This document shows, piece by piece, positions 20,548 through 28,822 of a stretch of 55,588 nt of DNA; positions within the stretch are counted from its first letter, which is position 1, and the number at the start of each line of letters is the position of its first letter. Below the pieces are notes generated by a model. It ran no database searches, was not told the origin of the DNA, and saw only the letters and a list, made by a program, of their open reading frames with translations. The position numbers and the translations under genes were made by a program. Source of the stretch: Synechococcales cyanobacterium C42_A2020_086 (GTDB taxonomy: Bacteria > Cyanobacteriota > Cyanobacteriia > Elainellales > Elainellaceae); the NCBI GenBank assembly GCA_015272325.1, contig JACYLU010000013.1, forward strand, positions 1-55,588, written 5' to 3'.

Positions 20548-21585
20548 CTATTCAGCCTGCAGGGTTTCCACGGGAATCAGCGTGACCTCTAAACTCACAG
20601 GGCGACCGAGCTGCTGCTGCAAATAGTCCCGCACGAGCTGCACCTGATTATCGGTGATGCTGCCGGGTTGAGTGGCCACATCCATACTGACCAACAAACG
20701 ATTGCCTCGACGCCGGACTTCAAAGCGGCGAATATCCCGCTCAGCGAAGGTGCGGGTTTCTTCAGCAACAATCCGTCGCAATTCATCCCGGATGCGCTGC
20801 TCGACCACCAGGTCTTGAAATGAAAGTCCGAGCGGAATCGCCAGAACAGCAAGACTGGTAAAAGCCACGATCAACCCCCGCTTTGCCCGGGCAATGGAAC
20901 CATAGCGCTGCAACAAAAACACCGCGCTGCCGCTAAAAATAATCCCGACCAAGTTCGTGAGAAACAGCAGCAGTGAACCGCCCGTGACGGCCGGCAGGCG
21001 ATAGGCGATGCCTATTCCCACCACGCTCAAAGGCGGTACTAGCGCCACCGCAATGGCCACACCAGGTAGGGCATCGGAAATATCCCGGCGCGACTTGGCG
21101 TAGGCTCCCGCTGTTCCTGCTGCTAAGGCAACCCCCAGATCCAGCAGAGTCGGAGCAGTACGTCCCTGAATTTCAGGGGTCAGGGTATTCAGCCCTGTGA
21201 GCCGGCAGATGGCTAGGCTGATCAAAATCACAAGCAGTACGCCCGTCACCACCGACAGCAGCGATCGCTTCAGCAGCCGGCGATTTCCCATAACGACCGA
21301 AAACGCGATGCCCAAGATGGGACCCATGAGCGGAGCCACAATCATGGCACCAATAATCGTGGCGGCACTGTTGGCCAATAGTCCGAAGGTAGCAATGGCT
21401 CCCGACAGTGACAACAGCACATAGAAGCTTAGGGACGGTTCCGCCGAGCGCCAGAGGCTACGATTGAGGCTGGGCAGCGGCACAGGTTTAGAGGTCAACC
21501 ATTTCCACTCGCCGCTGTTACTTTTGGTGATGCCCTCTAGAAACTGTCTGGAGCGAACCAGCCCCCGTTTGAAGGAAAACCACAT
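20548..21585 (-). CDS. DUF389 (TIGR00341-type) membrane protein
   Basis: 345 residues with the DUF389 core: LSLSGAIATFGLLANSAATI, IGAMIVAPLMGPILGIAFS, LSVVTGVLLVILISLAIC, DALPGVAIAVALVPPLSVVG and LLLFLTNLVGIIFSGSAVFL. About six to seven membrane helices are followed by a soluble C-terminal domain of about 90 residues (ERDIRRFEVRRRGNRLLVS). Function is unknown; the family is widespread in cyanobacteria. ATG 21585 fits the hydrophilic start. It stands alone and diverges from the TPR gene. Confidence 0.9.
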   Translation of the reverse strand: MWFSFKRGLVRSRQFLEGITKSNSGEWKWLTSKPVPLPSLNRSLWRSAEPSLSFYVLLSLSGAIATFGLLANSAATIIGAMIVAPLMGPILGIAFSVVMGNRRLLKRSLLSVVTGVLLVILISLAICRLTGLNTLTPEIQGRTAPTLLDLGVALAAGTAGAYAKSRRDISDALPGVAIAVALVPPLSVVGIGIAYRLPAVTGGSLLLFLTNLVGIIFSGSAVFLLQRYGSIARAKRGLIVAFTSLAVLAIPLGLSFQDLVVEQRIRDELRRIVAEETRTFAERDIRRFEVRRRGNRLLVSMDVATQPGSITDNQVQLVRDYLQQQLGRPVSLEVTLIPVETLQAE

Positions 21586-21885
21586 AGGTGATGAATCATG
21601 CTGTACGTCAATCGATGCTATCAGCTATCGGACTCAATCTCATGCAACATCATGCTAGTGCAAAATTGTGGGAGGTAAAGCAAGGTAACCCAAGCTGTCA
21701 GTCCCTTGGCAGACCGACCTGTTCTGATTTTCCTAGCTCATCTCAACCCGGACTTCCCAATTCAGCTCAGCATCGGTTAACCGCAGGAATTGGGGGAGCA
21801 AGCCGCCCCATCCGATATTCAGCTGTTTTGCACAATGGAATGGAAAGCACTATTTAATGAGCAATACCTGGAGGACACGACGATT

Positions 21886-22302
21886 ATGGATCGAGTAGCT
21901 GATGGTGCAACGGGTAGCGAGCAATCTCAGCACCCAGAATTTTGGGATGGACAGGGATGCGCCCTCTGTGAAGCAGGAGATTATCAGACAGCACTGCAAG
22001 CCTTTGACAAAGCGATTGCCCTCGATAACCGCTTTTGCAGAGCCTGGAACAATCGAGCGAATGCGCTATGCGGGCTGAAGCGTTACGCAGAGGCACTGGC
22101 GGCTTACGATCGAGCCGTAGCGCTACAGCCTGACTATCATCAAGCTTGGTTCAACCGAGGGTTACTGCTGGCAGAGATGATGGCCTACGGCAATGCCCTA
22201 GAATCCTATGCGCGAGCCATTGCCATTCAGCCCGATCCCCGCTACTTGCATGCCCAGGAAGACCTGTGGTTGAAGCAAAAGCTGATAGCGACGACCATCT
22301 AG
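21886..22302 (+). CDS. Small TPR-repeat protein
   Basis: 138 residues from ATG 21886, chosen for GGAGG at 21870-21874; an in-frame ATG at 21835 would add 17 residues. About three TPR units are visible, for example CEAGDYQTALQAFDKAIALD, KRYAEALAAYDRAVALQPDY and MAYGNALESYARAIAIQPD, with the family's alternating small and aromatic residues. There is no signal peptide or membrane segment. It is probably a protein-interaction adaptor; the partner is unknown. Confidence 0.8.
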   Translation: MDRVADGATGSEQSQHPEFWDGQGCALCEAGDYQTALQAFDKAIALDNRFCRAWNNRANALCGLKRYAEALAAYDRAVALQPDYHQAWFNRGLLLAEMMAYGNALESYARAIAIQPDPRYLHAQEDLWLKQKLIATTI

Positions 22303-22337
22303 GACCTATATGCACCGATAGGGAACTCTCGATCAGT

Positions 22338-22652
22338 TCAGCGGGAGTTCCGCTCGGCAACCAGCATCTCGGCCACCATTTCCGGCAGATCGGAAAGGTC
22401 AGCATAGCCCGATGCAACGGGAATGGGTGTGACAAAGGTATAGCTCGGGTCGCATTCGCCGGTATCGTAGACCTGAATCACCCACTTATCGGGCAGCCCT
22501 TCTAGACCAATTTCGACGACATACCAACTTTCCCCGATAAAGCGAGCCGAAAGCGGCGTGAACCATTCTCGATCGTCGCTGGCAACGTTCCATTCATTCA
22601 TTAAAAAGTCTAAGGCCAGTGCTTCAGCTTGGGTGGCGGTGAGGTCCATCAT
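22338..22652 (-). CDS. Conserved-looking hypothetical protein (104 aa)
   Basis: An acidic soluble protein with LTATQAEALALDFLMNEWNV at the N-terminus and a middle part rich in aromatic residues (ESWYVVEIGLEGLPDKWVIQ). No catalytic motif is recognised. The alternation around SWYVVEIG and KWVIQVYD suggests a small beta-sheet domain like those in immunity or SMI1-type proteins, but this is weak. It is convergent with the TPR gene; 86 bp separate it from the upstream gene on the same strand. Confidence 0.65.
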   Translation of the reverse strand: MMDLTATQAEALALDFLMNEWNVASDDREWFTPLSARFIGESWYVVEIGLEGLPDKWVIQVYDTGECDPSYTFVTPIPVASGYADLSDLPEMVAEMLVAERNSR

Positions 22653-22738
22653 CTCTTCTCCTCAAGAGAGTTAAGATATTTAAGAATATTTAAGATGTTC
22701 AATGTCCAAGACATTCGTTAGTTGCTTCAGAGTCAGTT

Positions 22739-23197
22739 TTAGGGCCGAATGCTCTGCTGCCAGAGGCGCTCTAGGAAAGCAACTCGCTGATGATGTTGAG
22801 CGTTGCGGTAGATGCAGTAGTGTTTATGACAGATAATGCCCAGGAAGAAACTAAGAGGGGCGGAAATTAGGCTGCCAAGCAACAGCTGAGTCATCACTTG
22901 AATAGGTTGTAATGAATATTGTAATGAATGGGGTGAGGCTGATGTGTGAGGGCATAAGAGAACAGGAGAGCGAGCAGCATAGACGGACGGAGCGGCAGAC
23001 TCCGAAACATTTGTCCGTACAGTCTCGGTGGTAATTGTTTGGTGGCTCACTGAGTTGAGGGGCATAGACGATCTGAGCGACGGTGAAGACGGGTGGTACC
23101 ACAGCCCACCAGAAACCAACAGGACCGGACTGAGAAATCCTAGGGTGAGCAACCCCAGGGTAAGCGATTCCAGAAGTTTGTGTTTCATTGGGTTCAC
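22739..23197 (-). CDS. Hypothetical membrane protein (152 aa)
   Basis: The start is GTG 23197, overlapping the ArsC-like gene's TGA by GTGA, or ATG 23188. There are two hydrophobic stretches: LTLGLLTLGFLSPVLLVSGG near the N-terminus (signal or anchor) and QLLLGSLISAPLSFFLGIIC near residue 115, followed by a basic tail (HKHYCIYRNAQHHQR). The Ser/Thr-rich middle is probably extracytoplasmic. I recognise no family. The overlap implies translational coupling with the ArsC-like gene, the last part of a run of genes in the same direction as coxBAC. Confidence 0.6.
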   Translation of the reverse strand: MNPMKHKLLESLTLGLLTLGFLSPVLLVSGGLWYHPSSPSLRSSMPLNSVSHQTITTETVRTNVSESAAPSVYAARSPVLLCPHTSASPHSLQYSLQPIQVMTQLLLGSLISAPLSFFLGIICHKHYCIYRNAQHHQRVAFLERLWQQSIRP

Positions 23198-23676
23198 CTA
23201 GGGGTGGAGGGATTGGCTGCTGAGCCTGTACTGGTGCTGCGAGGACAAGTTTGCAGATCCTGCTGAAGTAACACCTGAACTAGGGATGACTGTAGAGCTG
23301 ACGGTAGCGATGGCTCTGAGACAGGAGACAGTCCAATCCAGGCGGCAATGGCTTTCGGATCAAATCCCACCTGCCGCTGGTTGCCCACCTGCATCAAGGG
23401 ACGGCGAATCAGCAGCGGTTGCGCCACAAGCAGTGCTAGAGCTGCCTCGGCATCAAGCGATTCGGGCACCACATCGCCTGCTTGAATGGCTGGGGCAGAT
23501 CGATTGAACCAGTCCGGCACGGGCAATGCCTGTAGAAACGGCAGCAGTCGCTCGGGTGTCCAGGGAGTGGTCAGCAGATTGCGAGCATCGACGCTGTGCC
23601 CGGCTGCCATCAGGAGTTGCTTTTGCTTGGTGTTGTTCATGCAGCCTGGTTTTTCGTAGAAAATCACGGTGACCAT
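23194..23676 (-). CDS. ArsC/Spx-fold protein of the 'nitrogenase-associated protein' type
   Basis: 160 residues. The thioredoxin-like ArsC fold is indicated by MVTVIFYEKPGCMNNTKQKQ with a single Cys12, then LLTTPWTPERLLPFL, a DVVPESLDAEAALALL helix and PLLIRRPLMQVGNQRQVGFD, the ArsC-family RRP signature. Proteins with this KPGC-x-NN-x-KQ start are annotated as nitrogenase-associated and lie near nif genes in diazotrophs. No nif structural gene is in this window, so a nitrogen-fixation link is inference. It starts 17 bp after the upstream small gene and overlaps the next one by 4 bp. Confidence 0.8.
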   Translation of the reverse strand: MVTVIFYEKPGCMNNTKQKQLLMAAGHSVDARNLLTTPWTPERLLPFLQALPVPDWFNRSAPAIQAGDVVPESLDAEAALALLVAQPLLIRRPLMQVGNQRQVGFDPKAIAAWIGLSPVSEPSLPSALQSSLVQVLLQQDLQTCPRSTSTGSAANPSTPR

Positions 23677-23678
23677 GG

Positions 23679-23702
23679 CAGTTACTCCTCCAGTTACTCC
23701 TC
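23679..23702. repeat. Perfect 2 x 12-bp tandem duplication at a gene junction
   Basis: CAGTTACTCCTC occurs twice head to tail in the gap between the 169-aa gene and the ArsC-like gene, covering the stop of the former and the region where the latter's ribosome binding site must lie (GAGGAGTAACTG on the minus strand). Confidence 0.95.
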
Positions 23703-24203
23703 ATTGTCGGGGGGGTGGGTCAAGACATTAAACACGGTTGCGGCCCCAAATTCCCTGCGGGAATCGATGGCACTGACGCGAGCGGTGATGGTGGTAGCGG
23801 TATCTAAGTCGCCCAGCCTCGCCAACACCAAACCAGAGGCAACATAGGCATTGAGATACAGTCGGATCACCGGCTCTTGCTGGCGCTGGATGAGAATCGG
23901 TGCGAGCTGGTTCCAGTCGGTCGGCAACGCCTCGGACTGCTGGATCTGATGCAGTACTGCTTGAGCAGCCTGTAGGGCGAGCACTGGCTTGTGCTTGTAA
24001 AAGAAGTAGCGGTAAGCCGACACCAGCACATCGAGATGCCCGTCTGCTAGCGTTAGCGCTTGCTGCATGTAATGTTCAGACTGAGCGGTGTCCTCCCAGT
24101 GGGTGGCCGCTAGCCAGAGCAACTGCTTGATAGTGTCGGGGACAGCATACCAGGACGCCGATCCTCCGCAAGCTGTAGATGGCAAAGTAGATGAGTTCGA
24201 CAC
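23694..24203 (-). CDS. Hypothetical protein with helical repeat character (169 aa)
   Basis: A soluble, helix-rich protein; AQSEHYMQQALTLADGHLDV and KHKPVLALQAAQAVLHQIQQ resemble degenerate TPR helices. It has no catalytic motif and no signal peptide. It is the first of three closely spaced genes (17-bp gap, then a GTGA overlap) downstream of coxC (146-bp gap). Cotranscription with cox is possible. The position next to the ArsC-like gene suggests a shared role, but none can be named. Confidence 0.65.
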   Translation of the reverse strand: MSNSSTLPSTACGGSASWYAVPDTIKQLLWLAATHWEDTAQSEHYMQQALTLADGHLDVLVSAYRYFFYKHKPVLALQAAQAVLHQIQQSEALPTDWNQLAPILIQRQQEPVIRLYLNAYVASGLVLARLGDLDTATTITARVSAIDSRREFGAATVFNVLTHPPDNEE

Positions 24204-24349
24204 AGTTTGTAAGGTAGGGTAGAAAGCATCAACAGGATGATTTACAGGCTAGCTCTGGAAATGAAATCAGTGAATCAACCGATGAATCAGTAGATAAGCC
24301 AGAATGAATTGTATGGATCAACTAAGATGGACTTGGAACACGTTAGGAT

Positions 24350-24967
24350 TTAGAACACCGTTAGGATATAGAGCAGCGTAAACAGCACAATCCAAATAAT
24401 GTCCACAAAGTGCCAGTAGATTTCTGCCATCTCCACTCCCACATGCTGGGCATCGGAATAGTGCCCTGTTTGCCGGGAGCGCCACAGCACACCCAGAATC
24501 AACAGCAACCCCACAAACACATGTAAACCATGAAAGCCAGTCATCAGGTAAAAGCAATTGGAGAAGATATTGCTGGTGAGACCGTAGCCGAGGGTGAGGT
24601 ACTCGTAAATCTGACCGATCAAGAAAATGCTGCCCATGAGGGCGGTGAGGATATACCATTTGCGGAGTCCGGCGACGTTGTTTTGCTTGATTGCCGTATC
24701 GCCAAGGTGAATCACAAAACTGCTAGACACCAGAACCAGAGTATTTAGCGTGGGTAGTAGCAGTTCTACCTCGGTGCCCGCAGGGGGCCACTCGGCAGCT
24801 CCACCGCGCAACACTAGGTAGGCGGCGAAAAAACCGCCAAACATTAAAGACTCAGAGGCAAGAAAGGTCAGCAGGCCCCAGACGCGCAGATCGGCATGGG
24901 ATTCGGCAGCCGGCACGGGGTGGGGGGGCTGGGTGGAATCGAGGGTTGAACCTTGCATAGTGGACAT
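24350..24967 (-). CDS. coxC: Cytochrome c oxidase subunit III
   Basis: 205 residues from ATG 24967 (MSTMQGSTLDSTQ), preferred because an upstream extension would overlap coxA and lacks family resemblance. The haem-copper oxidase subunit III pattern is clear: LLTFLASESLMFGGFFAAYL, LNTLVLVSSSFVIHLG, TALMGSIFLIGQIYEYLTLG, GFHGLHVFVGLLLILGVLW and AEIYWHFVDIIWIVLFTLLY. It is a membrane subunit of the terminal oxidase, third gene of coxBAC, 55 bp after coxA. Confidence 0.95.
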   Translation of the reverse strand: MSTMQGSTLDSTQPPHPVPAAESHADLRVWGLLTFLASESLMFGGFFAAYLVLRGGAAEWPPAGTEVELLLPTLNTLVLVSSSFVIHLGDTAIKQNNVAGLRKWYILTALMGSIFLIGQIYEYLTLGYGLTSNIFSNCFYLMTGFHGLHVFVGLLLILGVLWRSRQTGHYSDAQHVGVEMAEIYWHFVDIIWIVLFTLLYILTVF

Positions 24968-25022
24968 AGTGATGGGAAAGCGGAGAAAAGAGAGTCGGCA
25001 TCCAGTTGGCATTCGGCCGAGG

Positions 25023-26738
25023 TTAGTCCAGTGCCAGGATCGGATTGCTGGCAGGTGGTGCTGAGGAATCATCGGATGAGTCGTTGGCGTCGGGGTTTGA
25101 GTCATGCGATACCCCATAGCCCATGCCGTAGTCGTAGGGGCCGTGGGTGACAACCGGCAGCACCTCCCAGTTTTCGACGGGCGGCGGCGAGCTAGTGGTC
25201 CACTCCAGAGTCAGGGCGTTCCAGGGGTTATCGGGCGCTTTGGCTCCGGCTATCCAGCTCCAAACCGCATTGATGAAGAACGGCAGCACAGAAATGCCTA
25301 GCACAAAGGCTCCCACGGTGCAGAGGTGATTCAGATTGACAAACTGCGGATCATACATAGCGACCCGACGCGGCATGCCCTGCAAACCCAGCTTGTGCAT
25401 TGGTAAAAACGTCAGATGGGTGCCGATAAAGGTCAGGACAAAATGGAGCTGCCCCAGCCGTTCATTCATCATCCGCCCGGTCATCTTAGGAAACCAGTGG
25501 TAGATGCCAGCATAGATGCCAAACACAGAGCCGCCAAACAGCACATAGTGAAAATGCCCCACTACATAGTAAGTGTCGTGCACATGCAAATCGAAGGGAG
25601 CCGTGCCTAAGGTGACTCCGCCTAAGCCGCCAATCACAAACATTGACAGCAACCCTAGAGCAAACAGCATGGCACTCGTAAAGCGAATCTTGCCGCCCCA
25701 GAGTGTAGCCACCCAGCCAAAAATCTTAACGCCCGTAGGCACCGCCACAATCAGCGTAGATACTGTGAAGAAGACACGCATCCAGGGCGGTGTACCGCTG
25801 GTAAACATATGATGTACCCAGACAAATAGCCCCACAATGCAGATAGCAAGGCTGGAGTAAGCAATGGCTTTATAACCAAAAATCGGTTTGCGGGCATGGG
25901 GCGGAATTACCTCGGACATAATGCCGAAAATTGGCAAAATCATTAAGTAGACTGCCGGATGTGAATAGAACCAGAACAAGTGCTGGTAGAGTACAACATT
26001 GCCGCCGGCATCGGGCTTAAAGAACGACGTACCAAAGTTAATGTCAAACAAGAGCAGTACCAACCCTGCCGCCAACACTGGTGTAGACAGCAGCGCTAGC
26101 ACCGATGTAGCCAGAATCGCCCAGCAGAACAGGGGAAGCTGAGACCACTGCATGCTCGGCACCTTCATTTTGAGAATTGTGACAACAAAGTTGACTGATC
26201 CCAGAATAGAAGACGTGCCTACCAGCACAATGCTGAGAATCCATAGTGTCTGGGCGGTGTTAGCGGTAATCAAACTCAGTGGCGGATAGGCAGTCCAGCC
26301 GCTTTGGGAACCACCAAAAAGAAAGCTGGCTAGCAGCAAGGCACCTGCTGGGGGATTCAACCAAAAGGCGATGGCATTCAGCTTGGGAAACGCCATATCC
26401 CGAGCACCAATCATCAGAGGAATCAAGTAGTTACCAAAACCGCCAATGGCTGCTGGCACGATCCACAAAAAGATCATGATTGTGCCGTGATTGGTCATGA
26501 AGGCGTTGTAGAGATTGGGATTCAGAACATCGGGATCGGGAGTATATAGCTCGGTTCGCAGAGCCATCGCCATCAATCCGCCAATGAGATAAAACACAAA
26601 GGATGTGACGAGGTATTGAATTCCAATCACCTTGTGATCAACATTGAACCGAAAATAGTCGTACCACTTCCAGGCAGCGGGATGCTCCGTCGCTGTCGAG
26701 GTGGGGGATGTTGTATTGGAAATAATTTGGGTTTCCAT
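25023..26738 (-). CDS. coxA: Cytochrome c oxidase subunit I (type A2 haem-copper oxidase)
   Basis: 571 residues from ATG 26738 (METQIIS). It reduces oxygen to water at a haem-Cu centre. Key features: TNHGTIMIFLWIVPAAIGG (haem-a His), WFYSHPAVYLMILP (Cu-B His-Tyr; the HPEVY Glu is replaced and preceded by YS, the mark of A2-type oxidases), VHHMFTSGTPPW, and HDTYYVVGHFHYVLFGG (haem ligands). The start at 26771 would add 11 residues without support. It lies between coxB (42-bp gap) and coxC. Confidence 0.97.
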   Translation of the reverse strand: METQIISNTTSPTSTATEHPAAWKWYDYFRFNVDHKVIGIQYLVTSFVFYLIGGLMAMALRTELYTPDPDVLNPNLYNAFMTNHGTIMIFLWIVPAAIGGFGNYLIPLMIGARDMAFPKLNAIAFWLNPPAGALLLASFLFGGSQSGWTAYPPLSLITANTAQTLWILSIVLVGTSSILGSVNFVVTILKMKVPSMQWSQLPLFCWAILATSVLALLSTPVLAAGLVLLLFDINFGTSFFKPDAGGNVVLYQHLFWFYSHPAVYLMILPIFGIMSEVIPPHARKPIFGYKAIAYSSLAICIVGLFVWVHHMFTSGTPPWMRVFFTVSTLIVAVPTGVKIFGWVATLWGGKIRFTSAMLFALGLLSMFVIGGLGGVTLGTAPFDLHVHDTYYVVGHFHYVLFGGSVFGIYAGIYHWFPKMTGRMMNERLGQLHFVLTFIGTHLTFLPMHKLGLQGMPRRVAMYDPQFVNLNHLCTVGAFVLGISVLPFFINAVWSWIAGAKAPDNPWNALTLEWTTSSPPPVENWEVLPVVTHGPYDYGMGYGVSHDSNPDANDSSDDSSAPPASNPILALD

Positions 26739-26780
26739 GAATGAATCCTGGACCAAATGACTGAGGATCAAAAAACTCGT

Positions 26781-27656
26781 TTACGCATGAGAAGCAATTT
26801 GATTTTGCTGTAGCCAAACTGCAAACTCATCGGGATTATGTACAATGATTTGAGTGCGCATACTGCCATGATAGCCGCCGCACAATTCAGCACAAACTAC
26901 AGGATAGGTGCCTACTTTCGTAGCAACAAAGTGCAGCTCGGTGTTTTCCCCCGGAATCACATCCTGTTTGAGACGAAACTGGGGAATCCAAAAAGAGTGA
27001 ATGACATCTTGCGCCGTGAAATTGAGCTGTACTGACTGTCCAAGCGGCACATGCAGTTCTCCAGAGACAATGCCGCTGTCTGGATAATTAAAAAGCCAGG
27101 CATATTGCAACCCGGTGACGTTAACCGTGAGGTCGGCAGAATCCGTTTGCCCCGCGGCCGCGCCAATCCCATACTTGGCTAGAGTGGCAGGAGCAGCCAT
27201 CAAACCGGAGTTTGGCTCAAGAGAGGCAGCCACCGCGTCGGGGGTGAACCAGTGGTGCGGACGGGTGTGGTGATGGGCTACCATTCCCCCAGCAGGAGCA
27301 AACCCGCCCATCTGCGCGTACACATCCACGCTGTAGATGCCTAACCCGATGACGATAATTGCCGGAACCGCAGTCCAGAGAATTTCTAGAGGGATGCTGC
27401 CTTCAATGGGCAAACCGTCGGTTTCATCTCCTGAACGGCGACGAAATTTAATAATGAAAATGATCAGTGCTCCCTGCACCACTAGAAACAGAGCTGTGCC
27501 GATGGTTACCATGACGCTAAAGAACCGATCGACCAAGGGAGCTTGCTCTGAAGCCTGTTCGGGCAGTAACCCATGATGTTGACCGACCCAGAGGCTAACC
27601 AGGGTAATTACAATACCAGCCAGCAAGGTGAGAATGGAAGCAGGAATTTGTTTCAT
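26781..27656 (-). CDS. coxB: Cytochrome c oxidase subunit II with CuA site
   Basis: 291 residues from ATG 27656 (MKQIPASILTLLAGIVI), an N-terminal helix that anchors the protein. A second helix (TIGTALFLVVQGALIIFIIK) is followed by the cupredoxin domain: PLEILWTAVPAIIVIGLG, GLQYAWLFNYPDSG, DVIHSFWIPQFRLKQDV and the CuA ligands in CAELCGGYHGSM. It receives electrons from cytochrome c or plastocyanin. First gene of the operon; the 5' region carries an elaborate inverted-repeat leader (27682-27881). cox operons of this kind have been reported inside nif clusters of Leptolyngbya-type cyanobacteria. Confidence 0.96.
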   Translation of the reverse strand: MKQIPASILTLLAGIVITLVSLWVGQHHGLLPEQASEQAPLVDRFFSVMVTIGTALFLVVQGALIIFIIKFRRRSGDETDGLPIEGSIPLEILWTAVPAIIVIGLGIYSVDVYAQMGGFAPAGGMVAHHHTRPHHWFTPDAVAASLEPNSGLMAAPATLAKYGIGAAAGQTDSADLTVNVTGLQYAWLFNYPDSGIVSGELHVPLGQSVQLNFTAQDVIHSFWIPQFRLKQDVIPGENTELHFVATKVGTYPVVCAELCGGYHGSMRTQIIVHNPDEFAVWLQQNQIASHA

Positions 27657-27681
27657 AAGGCAATCCCTATTGGGTCGTGCG

Positions 27682-27881
27682 CCAGAGATAGCGGCTTGGG
27701 GAAGGCTGTGCCGCACCCTAGGCAACACAGCCTCATGGAAGGACTATCTCCGGTTAAACCATCCCAAGCTAGGAGAAACCCCCAGCGACGGTTCGTAGAC
27801 TGAATCGCAACCCTGAACCGTCCGGCTTGGGCAGACTACACACCTGTAGCTCTACGTTTGCAGCTAATTTTGCGGCTACAG
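27682..27881 (-). promoter_or_regulatory. Structured 5' leader of coxBAC with alternative pairing (candidate cis-RNA)
   Basis: Reading the minus strand, three modules precede coxB. Module C: CTGTAGC pairs with GCTACAG (27875-27881 / 27844-27850). Module B: outer CCCAAGC with GCTTGGG (27831-27825 / 27769-27763) enclosing GACGGTTC with GAACCGTC (27822-27815 / 27794-27787). Module A: outer CCGGAGATAG with CTATCTCTGG (27753-27744 / 27691-27682, one wobble) enclosing AGGCTGTG with CACAGCCT (27733-27726 / 27710-27703). The GCTTGGG arm of module B could instead pair with a second CCCAAGCC inside module A (27700-27693), a switch-like arrangement. Module A ends 25 nt before the coxB ATG. It matches no riboswitch consensus I know. 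Confidence 0.6.
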
Positions 27882-28057
27882 CGTTGGCCAAACACCTAGC
27901 AAAACCCAATCAAGAACTGCGGAAGGTGGTCCTGACAACCACTGCCTCGCCAGCATTACTCTCTCCAGCATTATTTGCTGGTTCTGTTGTTTGAAGCGTT
28001 TCAATTCCTTGCTTACTCTCTATACTAAGTGAGTTTAGTTCTGTTGTTTATTAAAAA

Positions 28058-28423
28058 ATGCTTTGGGTTTGGACGCACCTTGCAAGCCAGGACGCCCAAT
28101 CGTCACTGGGACCTCCGTCTGCCGAATCGTATTACGCTATTCTCTACTGCTACTGGCTTGAGGGTTCTATTCTGCATGCTCTCAGCGCAGAGTTGCGTCG
28201 GGGTAACCAACGGCTGATTAGCACCCGCCCTCTTCACTGCAGCATGCTGACGGGACAGGCGCTACAGCTGCATCTTCAATCGCTGCTTGAGTCTTTCAAC
28301 CACTACAGCACCACGCCTATCCGAGGGTTCCGGGACATCGTTGATGTGTCGCTGGCTGATTCCCCCTGTCCGGTGGCGGGGTGCGCCCTCAACCTGAATA
28401 GTCTTCCGGAGGAGCTGCTGTGA
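28058..28423 (+). CDS. Possible hypothetical protein (121 aa)
   Basis: An open frame from ATG 28058 with coding-like composition and helices (ESYYAILYCYWLEGSILHAL, GQALQLHLQSLLESFNHYST), ending LNLNSLPEELL. No clear Shine-Dalgarno precedes the ATG (an A-rich stretch only) and I recognise no family. It lies in an otherwise empty 1.1-kb gap between divergent coxB and the acetyltransferase gene. It could be a small lineage-specific gene or a chance frame. Confidence 0.35.
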   Translation: MLWVWTHLASQDAQSSLGPPSAESYYAILYCYWLEGSILHALSAELRRGNQRLISTRPLHCSMLTGQALQLHLQSLLESFNHYSTTPIRGFRDIVDVSLADSPCPVAGCALNLNSLPEELL

Positions 28424-28822
28424 CGACCCCGCAAACCACCGAGTCAACAGCTATAAATCACCAATAGAGCCGGCTTAGCAATCGTCCTATCCATCACTCA
28501 TCTCGACGCGATAGGCGTGGACCCTTTAGCTGCAGAACAGGTAGTGTAGATAGCGCTCTCTACTTCGTAATGCTACTGAGTTTACAAAGGACGATGAATT
28601 GTTTCTAGTGAGACAAACTATTACCCAATGACCTACCTCTTGCTCAGTTTCAAGTTGCCCAGTATCGTATATCAAGTAGGCTTTATTCAGTTGACTGGCT
28701 CTAATGTGTTGGTTCGGTTAGTTACCACGGTTTTGTAGCTCTGAATGGTCTGCGTTTTGGGTGTGGCTGTAGCGCGGTTTTAACGTTTGACCCGGTTGCG
28801 TCTGCCTTGGCGTTAGCTCCAG
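28424..28822. other. Intergenic region without recognisable gene
   Basis: About 400 bp before the acetyltransferase gene. No coding frame of note and no clear RNA signature; it presumably holds the promoter of the downstream gene. Confidence 0.5.

Noticed and set aside
27961-27990. CCAGCA-TTATT-TGCTGG hairpin as a terminator
   Set aside because: The following sequence is only moderately T-rich (TTCTGTTGTTT) and no plus-strand gene lies upstream; it may be part of the coxB promoter region instead.
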